The notes under the pieces were generated by a model that saw only the letters and a program-made list of their open reading frames with translations, ran no database searches and was not told where the DNA came from. From assembly GCA_004794655.1 (NCBI GenBank), contig SMMW01000555.1:1488001-1552000 (forward strand): a DNA stretch of 64,000 nucleotides, written 5' to 3'. This document shows positions 1 through 11,000 of this stretch, in pieces (within the stretch, counting starts at the first letter, position 1; the number at the start of each line of letters is the position of its first letter). The stretch is from Marisa cornuarietis. Lineage: Eukaryota > Mollusca > Gastropoda > Architaenioglossa > Ampullariidae. The translations under genes were made by a program, and so were the position numbers.

Positions 1-221
1 GCGCTCGTGTGTGCATCTGCACGCTTGCGCATTTACTTGCACGTCTAAAAATAGTTCATCGTATGTGAAGGAACACGGAGAAGATAGGATTCGTTATTGT
101 TTCGTGCAGTGAAGTCTGCGAGTGCGAGAAAGAGTGAGCCTGTGTGTGTGTGTGTGTGTGCGTGCGTGCATGCCTATGTGCGTGCGCATGTGTGCGCTTT
201 GTTATGTGTGTGTATGTCTCT

Positions 222-281
<60 letters not shown>

Positions 282-1135
282 GAAAGGGCCTTTGTGAAGA
301 CGTACCTCGTGCAGTAAATAAAGAATTATTCTTTTAAATAAAGCCAATAGTGGGAATCTGTGCAAAAAATATGTAGAAACGATTTTGATTCGATCAATTT
401 AATGACAATTATCTGTTTGCTCTTGAAATAATATTAGTAATAATAATAATACGCATAATAATTTAAATATCAATAACCTACTTTCCAGTTATTTCTGCTC
501 TGTCTTCCTTGGAAGTCGTTTTTAGCTTATCAGCGAAATATCACAGACTCTGGAAGCAAAGTATTATGAGATCAGGCATTTAATTGGTTGTCGACTGGTA
601 CCGTTACATTCTGACCGTGTTATCTGTAATGATTGATTCTAATTTATGTTTTTACCTTTTTTAATGTGGTTACGAAAAATTTACAATGTGTATTTTTTTC
701 AGTGCGCGGGGCTCTCTACAGTTATATGACAAATTATTCAATGTTTCTATTCAACATTGCCTATAACATTTCAGAAAGCTCTTTTACCTTGAAGTAGCCT
801 CAGCAGCTGTTAGTTCATCTCAACCTTGAGCTCTAGAGTATTGCTGGTATTAGAGAACTGCTGCCTTGTTTCAGTTGAAACAAAACTTGCAAATGATTTT
901 CCCCGTTCTCTTCATTTTGCTTTTATGTCATTATGTCTCTTTAATTAATCTGCTGCCAACATTTAAAACATTCATTCGATACGTTTCTGATTTTTATTAG
1001 TACAACTTCTCAAAGCGTTGACGTATTTATGAAAAGGGAATAGAAAGATTATGGTTTGCTTAGCCTTCTAGCAAATATCTGCCATGTACCTAGCTCCCTT
1101 ATCTTGATGTGCGCCACTGTGTTTTTCCAGTATGT
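1..1135. repeat. Segmental duplication, copy 1 (partner 25335-26565)
   Basis: This stretch matches 25335-26565 collinearly, in the same orientation. It shares the TG-rich block, the 'aataaagaattattcttttaaataaag' neighbourhood, two coiled-coil exon homologues and the sequence around 1085-1120. The partner lies inside the minus-strand coiled-coil gene, so this is a displaced copy of part of that gene. The similarity ends near 1120-1135. A (TG)n tract occupies about 223-279. The match was seen by eye; percent identity was not computed. Confidence 0.75.
480..1125 (-). pseudogene. Dead copies of three coiled-coil exons
   Basis: On the minus strand, remnants of exons homologous to 26539-26631, 26172-26258 and 25854-25916 appear in the same order. 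The copy at about 775-861 has lost the AG acceptor (AA in place of AG) and has an in-frame TAA after 'VEMN'. The copy at about 480-545 has a one-base insertion, giving an early TGA. Only the 3' part of the first exon survives, near 1090-1120. The parental exons have clean GT-AG borders and open frames, so this duplicate is a pseudogene fragment. Confidence 0.7.
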
Positions 1136-1689
1136 CTTTTTTTTTTTTTTGCAAATGAGTTTCTCAGCCACTTGAGTAGATAGACAGTGATGGTAACTTC
1201 TCATACAAAGTACTTGCGGACTTATAAGATTTTAAGATGCTTTGTATGACAGCTTAAAACACGGTGCAAAATAAGGTAGTAAATCTGACGTAAATCACAA
1301 ACTTCAAATGGAAATATTCACAGAACTAATAAAGATAGATACTCAGTTTTTTGCTTTGTGTTTCTTATATTTTCTTGTACCTTAACGTGAACATGCCAGT
1401 TACATGCTCTAGAGGGAATAAAGCGCATGCTAAAGTAATACATGCACTTAATAATAATATTTATCACAGCTGCCACAAACGTATTACATGGACTGCTTGC
1501 AGACGATTTTTTTCTTTTAGCTACTAAAACGAAGCTAGTTTGCGATGCTGGTTTGGCAACAGCCATCAGTTTATTTCTGCACGTCTGTTGTGTGACTACG
1601 CTCTTCGTTGTTATAATGACCAATGACCATACTGTCTGAAAAAGACAAACTTTTCTGGGAACTAATAACAACCAGAAAACGAGGGAGAT
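1136..1689. other. Intergenic, no gene seen
   Basis: AT-rich sequence with a poly-T run at about 1138-1150. Open frames here lack splice context and protein-like composition. Nothing recognisable. Confidence 0.5.
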
Positions 1690-2940
1690 AATTACTGTTT
1701 GATATTCGAAAACAGTGGGAACAAAGTTCGATTTTTTGGGAATCGTTTCCTTTAGTCTGATCAGCATCTTTGGTGGTCTTCCCTTGAGTGTGTTGGTAAA
1801 AGAGTGTTATTATGCATTTATTAATTGTTATAATAATAGTTTCATGTTATTAAAAACTCACTGGCAGAACGTTTGTTATGTGTTGAAGAAACTAACGAGT
1901 AGAAATATGGCAGGCCTGAGTGGTGAAGGTGTGACAGCGCATATAAGCTATTTTTTGCAGTCGTTTTTGCTTTTGCGGTTTTGGAGGCCAAAAGACGTGG
2001 GATACGTGCCACACCTGGCATCAGCTGGAACCCCTGTGATCCTTGTGAAGTGACGGCCGGTACGATTTTCGCTTGCTCCTTACTGGCCACTAAACCGTGT
2101 TCAGCAGCATTGTATGTTTCGTTGTTTTCCAACGACAGAGCTCAGTACGAGAATAAAACGACCTCCTCCTCTACCATGCTGTTCCTTAGCAGACACAAAC
2201 AGGGTGACACACATGTGGATGGTGGTGTAGGGTGATAGCAGTCAGGCAAGGGCATCATTTTCATTGCAGAAAATTTCTGGGGAGGGGGGGTCTATGTAAG
2301 TTTGTGTAAGTTTGTGAGGTAATGATGCAGCGTTTTAGCGACCGTCCTCATAAAGCTACTTTCTCATACATTTCCTTATTCTTGCTACTAGACAGGGTTA
2401 GGGAGGTCCGGTGGCGCAACGGTTAACGGTCACCAATACAGTGAAGGTTGGCTGTCCTGGATTCAGTTCTCGTCTCGCGCACGCTGTTTTTTCTCTGCAT
2501 GTGGCATCTGTTTACAGGGCTGGCTGCCTTGCCGTGATATAGCGTTAGTTGCTGGTTCGGCGTAAAACACCAATTAAAAAAAAGACAGGGTTAGAGTTAT
2601 GTTCATGGTTAAGGTAAAAGCTTGCTGTTCTACGTGGTCACAATAGTGCTGACATCATCCAGACCACAGTAAATATTAAAGTATACCAGTACTTAAGTCA
2701 CGTTACTCTACTATACACTACGTTTTGCAGACCTTATAGGTAGAGGACGAAGGAAGAAAGGTGAATTGATGATTGGAAAGCGTAGGAGATAGAAAGAATG
2801 AATGACAATAGAAATAGAAAAAAATAGGCAAAGAGAGGGTTCTGATATCTGGCGCCTTTGTAAGTGAGTGATCAACATATCGTTCCTCGTACGAGCTACA
2901 CACAACAGCGTTCTGGTGCCGTAGTCCATGACTGGTTTAG
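1690..2940. repeat. Dispersed duplication, copy 1 (partner 14740-15940)
   Basis: Collinear similarity with 14740-15940. Shared landmarks are 'catttattaattgttataat', 'gtgacagcgca' followed by a similar 150-bp block ending in 'gtgacggccgg', a 'atgatgcagcg' motif, and a purine-rich end leading to 'aagtgatcaac'. This copy carries a SINE (2402-2582) that the partner lacks. It may be an old segmental duplication or a diverged repeat family. No coding potential was seen in either copy. Confidence 0.65.
2402..2582 (+). mobile_element. SINE with target-site duplications
   Basis: A 181-bp insertion flanked by the 12-bp direct repeat agacagggttag at 2390-2401 and 2583-2594. It starts with a tRNA-like head ('ggtggcgcaacggttaac' resembles an A box). 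It contains 'gccgtgatatagc', a block I recall from the 3' domains of molluscan SINEs (from memory, not searched), and ends in an A-rich tail. The related duplication at 14740-15940 lacks the insertion. Tail-like fragments recur at 26441-26512 and, weakly, near 37135-37180 and 43420-43460. Confidence 0.8.
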
Positions 2941-3359
2941 TTCACTCATCCTAGTGCAAGCGACCCTAAGCCTCTACGCCCGTAAAGCAATAGGACCTTT
3001 ACCTGTAAATTATACTCAACACTGAAATGTTTTGTACAATAAAGCTGTTTCGTCAGTACAATAGTCTAATGAAACAAGTTTTTAAATGTGAACTTTGGTT
3101 CTTATTTGGATTTGTGCACGACTTTTCTTCACTTGTTCATGGCACCTAAAAGGCAATTTTATTTAAGATTAATTTTTATTAAATTTTGCATTGTACACCA
3201 TTAACGGACTTATACATTAATTTTGTACTTAGTTAACTCAGTTCTTAGAGTCATTACAGTTAATATAATCAAAATTTGTCGGATGGTTCAAGGAGCGTGG
3301 GAAAGGTAATGACTAAAAAAATCCATCACCTGCTCTGCTACTCGTAGTTATTCTGTCTC
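2595..3359. other. Intergenic, no gene seen
   Basis: The end of the duplication described at 1690-2940, then AT-rich DNA with no convincing ORF, RNA gene or regulatory motif up to the LINE. Confidence 0.45.
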
Positions 3360-3399
3360 GTGCCCCCCTTCACCTGATTCTGAGTCTGACTCCGGTTTT

Positions 3400-4212
3400 G
3401 TGAAAGCTTCGCTTTGTGTCAACTCTCTGCTGAATCATGTTTCCCCTACACAGCAGCATCAGCGTCAGCGTGGACGTGATGAGAGTGAACCAGTTGGGTC
3501 GAATAACTATACACCAAACCAACATGGTCGTCTGAGAACAGGAGACTGCCAAGTTTCCCGCACACGACAACTGAACACTCGCCTCCACGTTGGGCTTTTC
3601 AACGCCCAGTCTGTATCGTCTGCACAACAGTCACTGAAGCGAGCTGAAATCGTAGAATTTGTCTTAGACCGCCGCCTTGATATTTTCATCATCACTGAGA
3701 CGTGGCTTAAACAACATGGCGACGGGAACGTGTGTGTCGATCTTACTCCAGGGGGCTACTGCCTGAAATCTTTTCCCCGCCCTACACGTGGTGGTGGTAT
3801 TGCTATAATCTACAGATCATCACTTGCCAAGTACCTGTCTTTTACTACTGCCGTATCGTTCCCTCACACGTCTTTTGAATTTGTACAAGTCTCCTCTTCG
3901 GCTCCTCATTGCTTGATGCACCTGCTCTGCATCTACAGACCTCCTCCTAGCGCCAGGAACAAACTTACAGCCTCTACATTTTTCTCAGAATTCCATGATC
4001 TCTTGGATTATAGCAATGGACTAATTGGACCCGCAATTCTCCTCGGAGATGTTAATGTACACTTCGACAACAGTTCTCACCCTGAAACTGTCAAACTGTC
4101 CGAAATGTTGCACACCTTTCGTTTTGTCCAGTCCGTGTCGCAACCAACTCACAAAAGAGATCACATCCTGGACTGGGTCATACATCGACCTGATGACCAC
4201 CCAGTCAGTTGA
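3400..4212 (+). pseudogene. LINE endonuclease domain (exonuclease-endonuclease-phosphatase fold)
   Basis: The N-terminal half of the LINE polyprotein, which nicks target DNA to prime reverse transcription. Visible family blocks are 'GLFNAQSV', 'DIFIITETWL' (the conserved Glu), 'GGGIAIIYRSS', 'CIYRPP' and 'ILLGDVNVHFD' (the G-D-x-N block). The frame breaks just after 'DHILDWVIH'. The 'LSSDHYSVL' block (the catalytic S-D-H motif) lies in the next frame from about 4205, showing a frameshift. All expected motifs are present, so the disruption is probably recent. Confidence 0.85.
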
Positions 4213-6442
4213 TGTTTCCCACGATCTCTCATCTGACCACTACTCAGTACTAATCGAACTGGATCGCAAATGCCCATCATCGGCGCCAGTTTTCAGACCC
4301 ACTCGGTCATTACAAAATGTGGATAGACTAGCATTCAAAGCACAGCTGCAGATGGCTCTCCTCCAACCACCCTCTTCCGAGCAACTTGACTGTGTTTTGC
4401 CTAGAGTAGTTGATGACCATGCCCCAGTGTCTCGACGTCTGATGCGCCAGTCTAAATGTGCGCCTTGGTATTCACAGATCCGCGTCGAACTCCGTGACCT
4501 GAAGCGCACGCGCCGGCGAGCTGAACGTGTTTGGCGAAAGACTGGACTCGCCATCCACAAAGAAATTTATAATGCCGCAAAGCGAAGCGTTGCAAAATGC
4601 ATTTGTGCGGCTAAAGCATCATATCTTTAGGGCCAAATAATTAACTGCACCTCCTCCAAAAAGCTCTTTGCCATTTGCACTCAAATGACTGGATCTAAGA
4701 CAGCAACACCACTGCCTACTGCCTACCCTGCTTCACTGCTGCCGCAAAATTTTAGTGATTATTTCAACAGCAAGATATCAGACATCCGATCATCTTTAGA
4801 CTCTGTGTCGGCGCTTGACAGCATCTCCTGTGATGTCCTCCCAGGATGCTCCATTACCAAGTTCCTACCAGTCTCTGAGAGTGATGTGAAAGCGGTTATT
4901 CTAAAAGCTAAACCAACAACTTGCGAGTTAGATCCGATGCCCACAAGCCTTCTGCTCGAGTGCCTAGATACTCTACTTCCTGCAATCACAAATATTGTAA
5001 ATGTCAGCCTGTCGTCAGGTGTTTTCCCATCTTTGTTCAAAAATGCGGTGGTGAGGCCACTTCTAAAGAAATCCACGCTTAACGTCAATGTCCTGAACAA
5101 CTACCGTCCAGTTTCCAACTTGTCTTTTCTCTCTAAGATCATAGAGAAAATAGTTTTGACACAGCTCTGGGCATACTTACAAGAGCGCCATCTTATCCCT
5201 CAAGCTCAGTCGGCATATAGACCTTTCCACAGCACCGAGACCACTCTTATCAAAGTAACAACAGACATATTATCTGCTCTTGACAGTGGTGATGTCTCTC
5301 CATTGACCCTACTGGACCTGTCTGCTGCATTTGACACTATAGACCACTCTCTGCTTCTTCACAGACTCCACACCCTCTACGGGATTTCTGGACCTGCGCT
5401 CTCATGGTTCAACTCCTATCTCACTGATAGGACCCAGACTGTGTTAGTTGATGGTCAGATATCTCGCCCTGCTTAACTTTTCTGTGGTGTTCCCCAAGGC
5501 TCAGTACTTGGCCCAGTTCTGTTTATCCTGTATACTAAGCCACTTTCATCATGCATCCGGTCTCACCAGGTTTCTCATCAATCCTATGCTGACGATACGC
5601 AGCTTTACTGTTCCACTCCGCCGGCTGAGTTTAGCTCTGCTATTAGCTCTATAGAAGCTTGTATCAGCGATGTCAAGGGCTGGATGGTAAAAAACAAGCT
5701 TAAACTAAATGATGATAAAACGGAAGCCCTCTTGTGCCATAGAAGAAGACATCAACCTTCACTCGTCAGTCTGCCCAATCACATCAAGGTGGGCGACAGC
5801 AACATCACCTTCACGTCATCCGTTAGGAATCTGGGATTTATTGTCACTGATGACATGACACTCGATAGACATGTAGCATCTGTCTGTCGGTCTGCCTATT
5901 ATGAGCTCCGTAAGATCAGTGCTATCCGTCACTTTCTCACTACACGCGCTACCAGCACTCTTGTCTGTGCGTTTGTTCTTTCTCGACTTGACTACTGTAA
6001 CTCCTTGCTGGCAGGCTGCCCTGACTACCTCATTCAGAGACTCCAGAGAGTACAGAACTCTGCTGCGCGTCTGGTGCTTAGAGCAAGGAAACGGGACCAT
6101 GTCACTCCTCTCCTTCGTTTGCTACACTGGCTCCCCATCCGTTCTCGCATTCAGTACAAACTGTCTGTGCTGTGTTTTGATTTCTTTGCTGGCTCCTGTC
6201 CTGACTATTTCTCTGAACTTCTCATCCCTTACTCTCCGGCCAGACAACTACGCTCTTCGTCTGACGACCGTATCCTAACTGTTCCTGTCACCAGAACAAC
6301 AACAACATATGGTCACAGGACTTTTGGCTACTGTGCTGCAAAACAATGGAACTCTCTTCCTTTCCATATCCGCCACCTTCCTACAACTGAATCTTTCAAA
6401 TCTGCACTGAAAACTCACCTCTCCCTTGAGCACTACTCCTAA
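4205..6442 (+). pseudogene. LINE reverse transcriptase domain, two in-frame stops
   Basis: One reading frame (third base class of 4025, 4685 and 5684) runs from the end of the endonuclease to 6442, interrupted by TAG at 4628-4630 and TAA at 5474-5476. RT motifs in order: 'NYRPVSNLSFLSKIIEK', 'QSAYRPFHSTETTLIKV', 'LLDLSAAFDTIDHSLL' (motif A Asp), 'GVPQGSVLGPVLFILYT' (motif B), 'SYADDT' (catalytic YADD at about 5585-5596), then the 'LNDDKTEALL' and 'LGFIVTDDMTLDRHV' thumb blocks and a C-terminal 'ALKTHLSLEHYS'. The catalytic residues are intact; only the stops and the upstream shift inactivate it. Confidence 0.88.
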
Positions 6443-6700
6443 CACAGTCCACACAATGCTAGTCCTTCTTAACCCCGCCCCCTTCCCTCTTGCTACTTTA
6501 CCCATCTTTCTCGCAGAATCACTATATTTTTCTGTTCCTGTTACTTGATGCCTTTTGTTTTCTGTTTTGTCAGTTCTGTCGTTTTCTTTCGTCCCCTTTG
6601 TTCTGTATCTACTTAGTCCACGTGTCTTCCTCGTTTTAAGCGCTAAGAGCATGCTCTCTATGAGTGTGAATATGCGCTATAAAAATCTTCATTATTATTA

Positions 6701-8073
6701 AAAATCTTCACTATTAAAGTGTTTCCAGTTAAAAACAATAACTGACCTATAAATTGATTATATTTATATGCTAGTATCACACGACTAGAAAATACTGAAT
6801 AACTACAGCTTGTTTCTTTTGCAGTAGGTTTTTGTCAGGTATCACCGTTATTTCCCATTGACTGCATTGTTTAAGTGAGCATAAATTTTATAAGGACTAT
6901 TATGGAAGAACGAAAGAGCGTGAACGACGTCAGTTTGTCTTCTTATTTTTTATTTATTTTGTTTTTGCTGCGCAATGAGCATTCTTCTGAATGGATACCT
7001 GCGCATTACAAATGGACATCATCATCATCATCAATACGTGTATGGGGAGGGGGGGTAAAAATAAAAGAAATGACGTGAGAGAGAGAGCGAGCAGCTAGTT
7101 AGTCGGTTGGGAGAAGAAAGAGGGTTAGGAGGAGAAAGCAAGGACAGTAGAGTAGGAATTGAAAAGAAGAATTTGTTTAGTATGGCATCTAGGAATTATA
7201 GAGAACGATTAATTAAGTAGGGCTTTAGGTATTCTAGTAGGAACAGCAAGGAGGGACTTGGAGTGTAGGAATTCTATTGTTTTAAAATAAGTTAGACGTA
7301 AGAATCGGTTATAAACAGACTTTCTCATTTAAGTGTATTTTTCTTGTTTTTCTTTTTTATTTGTGATCGGTAAAGTAGATTCGTCAGACAACTTTTTTCT
7401 TTTAATTTGTGTGAAAGAGCACGTACTTGTCAGGCTCCGTGAGTGTGTTAAAAGAAGTTAGTGGGTGATACACTTCGCTGTGTCGTAACAGTTTTAAATA
7501 TTTAAACGTCATATAAGAAAACAAAATTTTGTTTTATTAATACTGAGTTGTTATACAATAATAGGATTTTTTTTATTGATAGGCATATTTTAAAGAAAAT
7601 AACTTATTTATTTCAGTTGATCATAAAGCTTGGGGCTATTTTTGATATATTTTAAAGCTATCTATGCCTCTGCAATAAGTATATGTGGTTGAGATTTGTA
7701 AATATTGCAGATACAGTATGGCCACAAGCATTTTGCGTTATATTACACAATTTCCACACAACAAAATTATGCATACTCTTTTATTTTTTCCAAAAGACCA
7801 AGATAATTATACTTTGTAGATAAGTATTTATGAAGTACATGTTTTAACATATAACCGTTTGTCTAAAGGTGTAAATCATTAAAGTCGATTTTCTCTTCTA
7901 TGCAAAATAAAACCTTCATGAACTACTTACTGCTGACTGTATTCTTACCTAATCTTAGAAAAAAGCTTTGACTTGCCGAAGAAAGTTATAATTAATCTGT
8001 CATCGCAATATGTGAGAAAAAAACGCATTATAGAGGCAATGCTGTTCGATTGCTCGGACAAAACGATTGTCTC
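6701..8073. other. Intergenic, 3' flank of gene A
   Basis: AT-rich. No supported gene. The minus-strand gene that ends at 8074 probably has its 3' UTR in the right-hand part. Several TTTATT words (AATAAA on the minus strand) occur near 7528-7610, but none can be singled out as the poly-A signal. Confidence 0.4.
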
Positions 8074-11000
8074 TCAATTGCTGCAAACAACGCATTGTAG
8101 GATGTTGTTATTCAGATAAGGAGGGCAGGGCAGACTGCCGCATACACCAGTGACGTAGTACAGCAGCCGGCCATTCTGGTCAGCGTTTGAGGCGATGCGA
8201 CCTTCCAGTTTGCTGTCCACGCAGATGTACTCCGTTGACCCGGCGTGTCCGTCGTACCCGCTCATGAGTAAACCCGTGTACTCGGAGGTCCACCCAGACG
8301 GACACTTGTTTGTGCCGGGTACCATGATGTTAGCCGAGCGGTTGTTGACAAAACAAACGGCACACAGAGCGTCAAAGTTGTTCTCTGCCCGTGACGTCAC
8401 TTCGTATTCCGTGCCGTACAGGGTGGCGACGTAGGCAGGTCTCGCTATGTCAGTGGCCACGGGATTAGGTGGTAGACACAGGTAGTTGGCTCCAGATCCG
8501 GGTAGTGTGAAGTGACTGCCGGCCACGTACCCTTTTTGATTACAGAATATTTTAAAATCACTGTGGCATTAACTCAGGTTTATTAAATATGGCTTGGTAG
8601 AAACCAAGGGCCAGTTGAACAACACATTTCTAATTTTAAACACTTTTAGGCCTTAACTCTTTTTAGATAATTATTTTAAAGTACACACCACAATTTTAAA
8701 ATTGTTCAAACTAAAACTGCTTTAAGTAAGATAAAGTTGTGTAAGTCTGACTTTCCGTCCTGTCAGTAAAATTTTTTGTATGTTTTTCTGCACTGCATCA
8801 AAATGGCTTAGAAGAGATTTTACCTGTTTAGAGCAGTTTTAAGGTTTAGAAACGTGTTGTGCAACTGGCCCCAGTTAAACACAGCTAAGATCGCTATTTT
8901 ACATTCGCTCAGTGACAAGTTGAGAAGCGGAAGAAGCTAATTTGTAATTTGTACCTACGATTTAATTCTAAATGAAGTACCTGATTTTCAGCAACTGTTC
9001 TAGTGATGCATTTTTTCTCAAGAAATTTATAAGATTTAGCGTCTCAACAGTCTCATGCATTGTGGGAGAATGGGTACGCCTTCAGAACTTGGTTACACTA
9101 GAGAAGTCAGTCATGAAAACTGTTCATGTAAAAAGGAATCTTTTTATTTTTGCATTAGTGGAGCATTTCCTTACCTGAATACACCGTCGTTCCTGCTTTA
9201 GAACATGTCTCGCTCCCCCAACGAGTGTAAACGGTACCTGAAACAAAAAAAGGGATTTAGTGTGGGTAGTGTGATTATGTTTCCGATCTGTTTCTGATCT
9301 TTTAGATCGATCATTTATCGATTTGGAGTCCAATTCTCATTCAAACAACCACTTGGATTTACATTGTTTTTATTGTCGTGTCAGTCAGTCAGTCGTCTCT
9401 TGCCCAGCATCTAGCACCTGTCGTTGGGGGGAGCACATGGGTAGACGCGGCAGCTGACAGGGCTCGCCACTCTTTCCTGTTGTGGGCAATAGTGTACGTT
9501 TGTAAGCCAGTTCTTCCTCTGGCCACCACGGCGTCGGCCACCCTCCAAGGTACCTTGAAGGACAGTCTTCGACAAGGTGTCGTGCCGGGTCACATGACCA
9601 AAGAAGACCAGCTTACGTCGCTTGACTGTTGATAGTACAGGTTCCTGGTGTCCTACGAGTGTGGCAATCTTGTTTATTACAAAGTCGTTGGTTTTATGTT
9701 CTTTGTATGAGATCCGGAGCAGCCTTCTCGGACACTTGTTCTCAAATGGATTTTCCTTTCCGTTTCAGCAAGCAGAGTCCACGTGTCGATCCATAGAGCA
9801 GGATTGGCACTATAAGGGATTTGTACAGCTTGTACTTGTAGTAAACCTTATCTTATCTCTATAGCAGATCCTATATAGTCTAGCCATTGCTGTTGATGCT
9901 GTTGTGATCCTGAATATCGACCTGTTATCATCGCGGGACGTGCGTCAATTTAAACATCATTGTTGAATATCGTTCTACTACATAACGACCAAATTATGTT
10001 CACCACATTGGATAAACGTTCCCCCTACCTATTTTTTAAGAAATCTTATAAATTGCTAAGTAATTAACAACCAAATATATAAACAGTTGCAGGCATTGAC
10101 AGGGGTAAAATTTTCAGCCTTCATAATCGTAAGTGGTGAAAATAAGACAGACAAGGAAAACTATTAATTCCTTCATCTTCTGTTTGTGATTTACATAAGC
10201 GGTATTTTTTAAAAACAGTAACGATAATAATTGACTTATATAGTTTTGTACCCCTTCCCGACATCTGGGTCGACTTGGACAACGTTGGTGCGTCACTAGG
10301 GTATCGAAACCTTTCAGTTTGGATGTCAGTGCCCTAACTCTTTTGCTATCCGCTTCATCATATAACTTCTGTAATGTGTATCTTCATGAATTTTAGTATG
10401 CTGTGCGGATGTAGTTACATTGCAAAGCAGGACAGAGAAATTGAATAAGATCATTTCAAAAAGCAGTAAACGTGGTTGTGAGGGGTTTGAACAATATAGA
10501 GAATATGAATGACAATCGTACTAACAACTTTGGGCAGTCACGTGTCTTGGTGACGCAACTCACCGTATTGCATCACGACATGACGCGTAAAGCAATTCCA
10601 GTTTGTTTGGGCAAACAAGAATGGAACCTACCTGAGAGGCATCATGTCTGGTGCAATATGGACCGACACGGTTGAATAAGCTAAAAATCCATGCCGACTT
10701 AGATAATGGAATAGATCTGTGTAGTGGTCGGAATCGATTCTACATTGTGTTAGCGTCGTTAGGCAGCTACTATAGCAACTAGGTCACTAGGTGTCCTGAC
10801 TGGCCGGTACGTGGTAAGAGTTAGAAGGTTATGTAGGTAACTGCTTACCAAGGATACAACGGCTTTTTGAGATGAGCTATCTGAGCGAACTGACCTACAC
10901 GTTAACAGCAGCGAAGAACGGAAGAAAACTTTACCGTGAGCCGTTAGTGTATTCCCTTACCGTGGGTTAGACTAAGTGAGCTAAGGTGTTGATCAACACA

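Larger units (their letters stand above)
3360..6700 (+). mobile_element. Near full-length CR1/L2-type non-LTR retrotransposon, inactive
   Basis: One element carries an apurinic endonuclease domain followed by reverse transcriptase, and ends in a 3' UTR with the tail 'gcgctataaaaatcttc' plus ATT repeats. The family assignment (CR1/L2 group) rests on the order EN-RT, on motifs such as NYRPVSNLSFLSKIIEK, LLDLSAAFDTIDHSLLLHRL and SYADDTQLYCS, and on a short tandem-repeat tail instead of poly-A. Compared with one continuous reading frame it has one frameshift near 4195-4205 and two in-frame stops (TAG at 4628-4630, TAA at 5474-5476). It therefore cannot make the full protein. The exact 5' end is uncertain; no target-site duplication was resolved. 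Confidence 0.9.

Noticed and set aside
97..337. Two overlapping Val/Cys-rich frames
   Set aside because: They are translations of a (TG)n microsatellite with no protein-like sequence outside the repeat. The same applies to frames over 15935-16198, 25462-25679, 54550-54735, 58659-58834 and 61070-61381.
5448..5654. Independent 68-codon frame inside the LINE
   Set aside because: It is out of frame with the RT; the real RT frame continues through the TAA at 5474-5476 with motif B and YADD intact.
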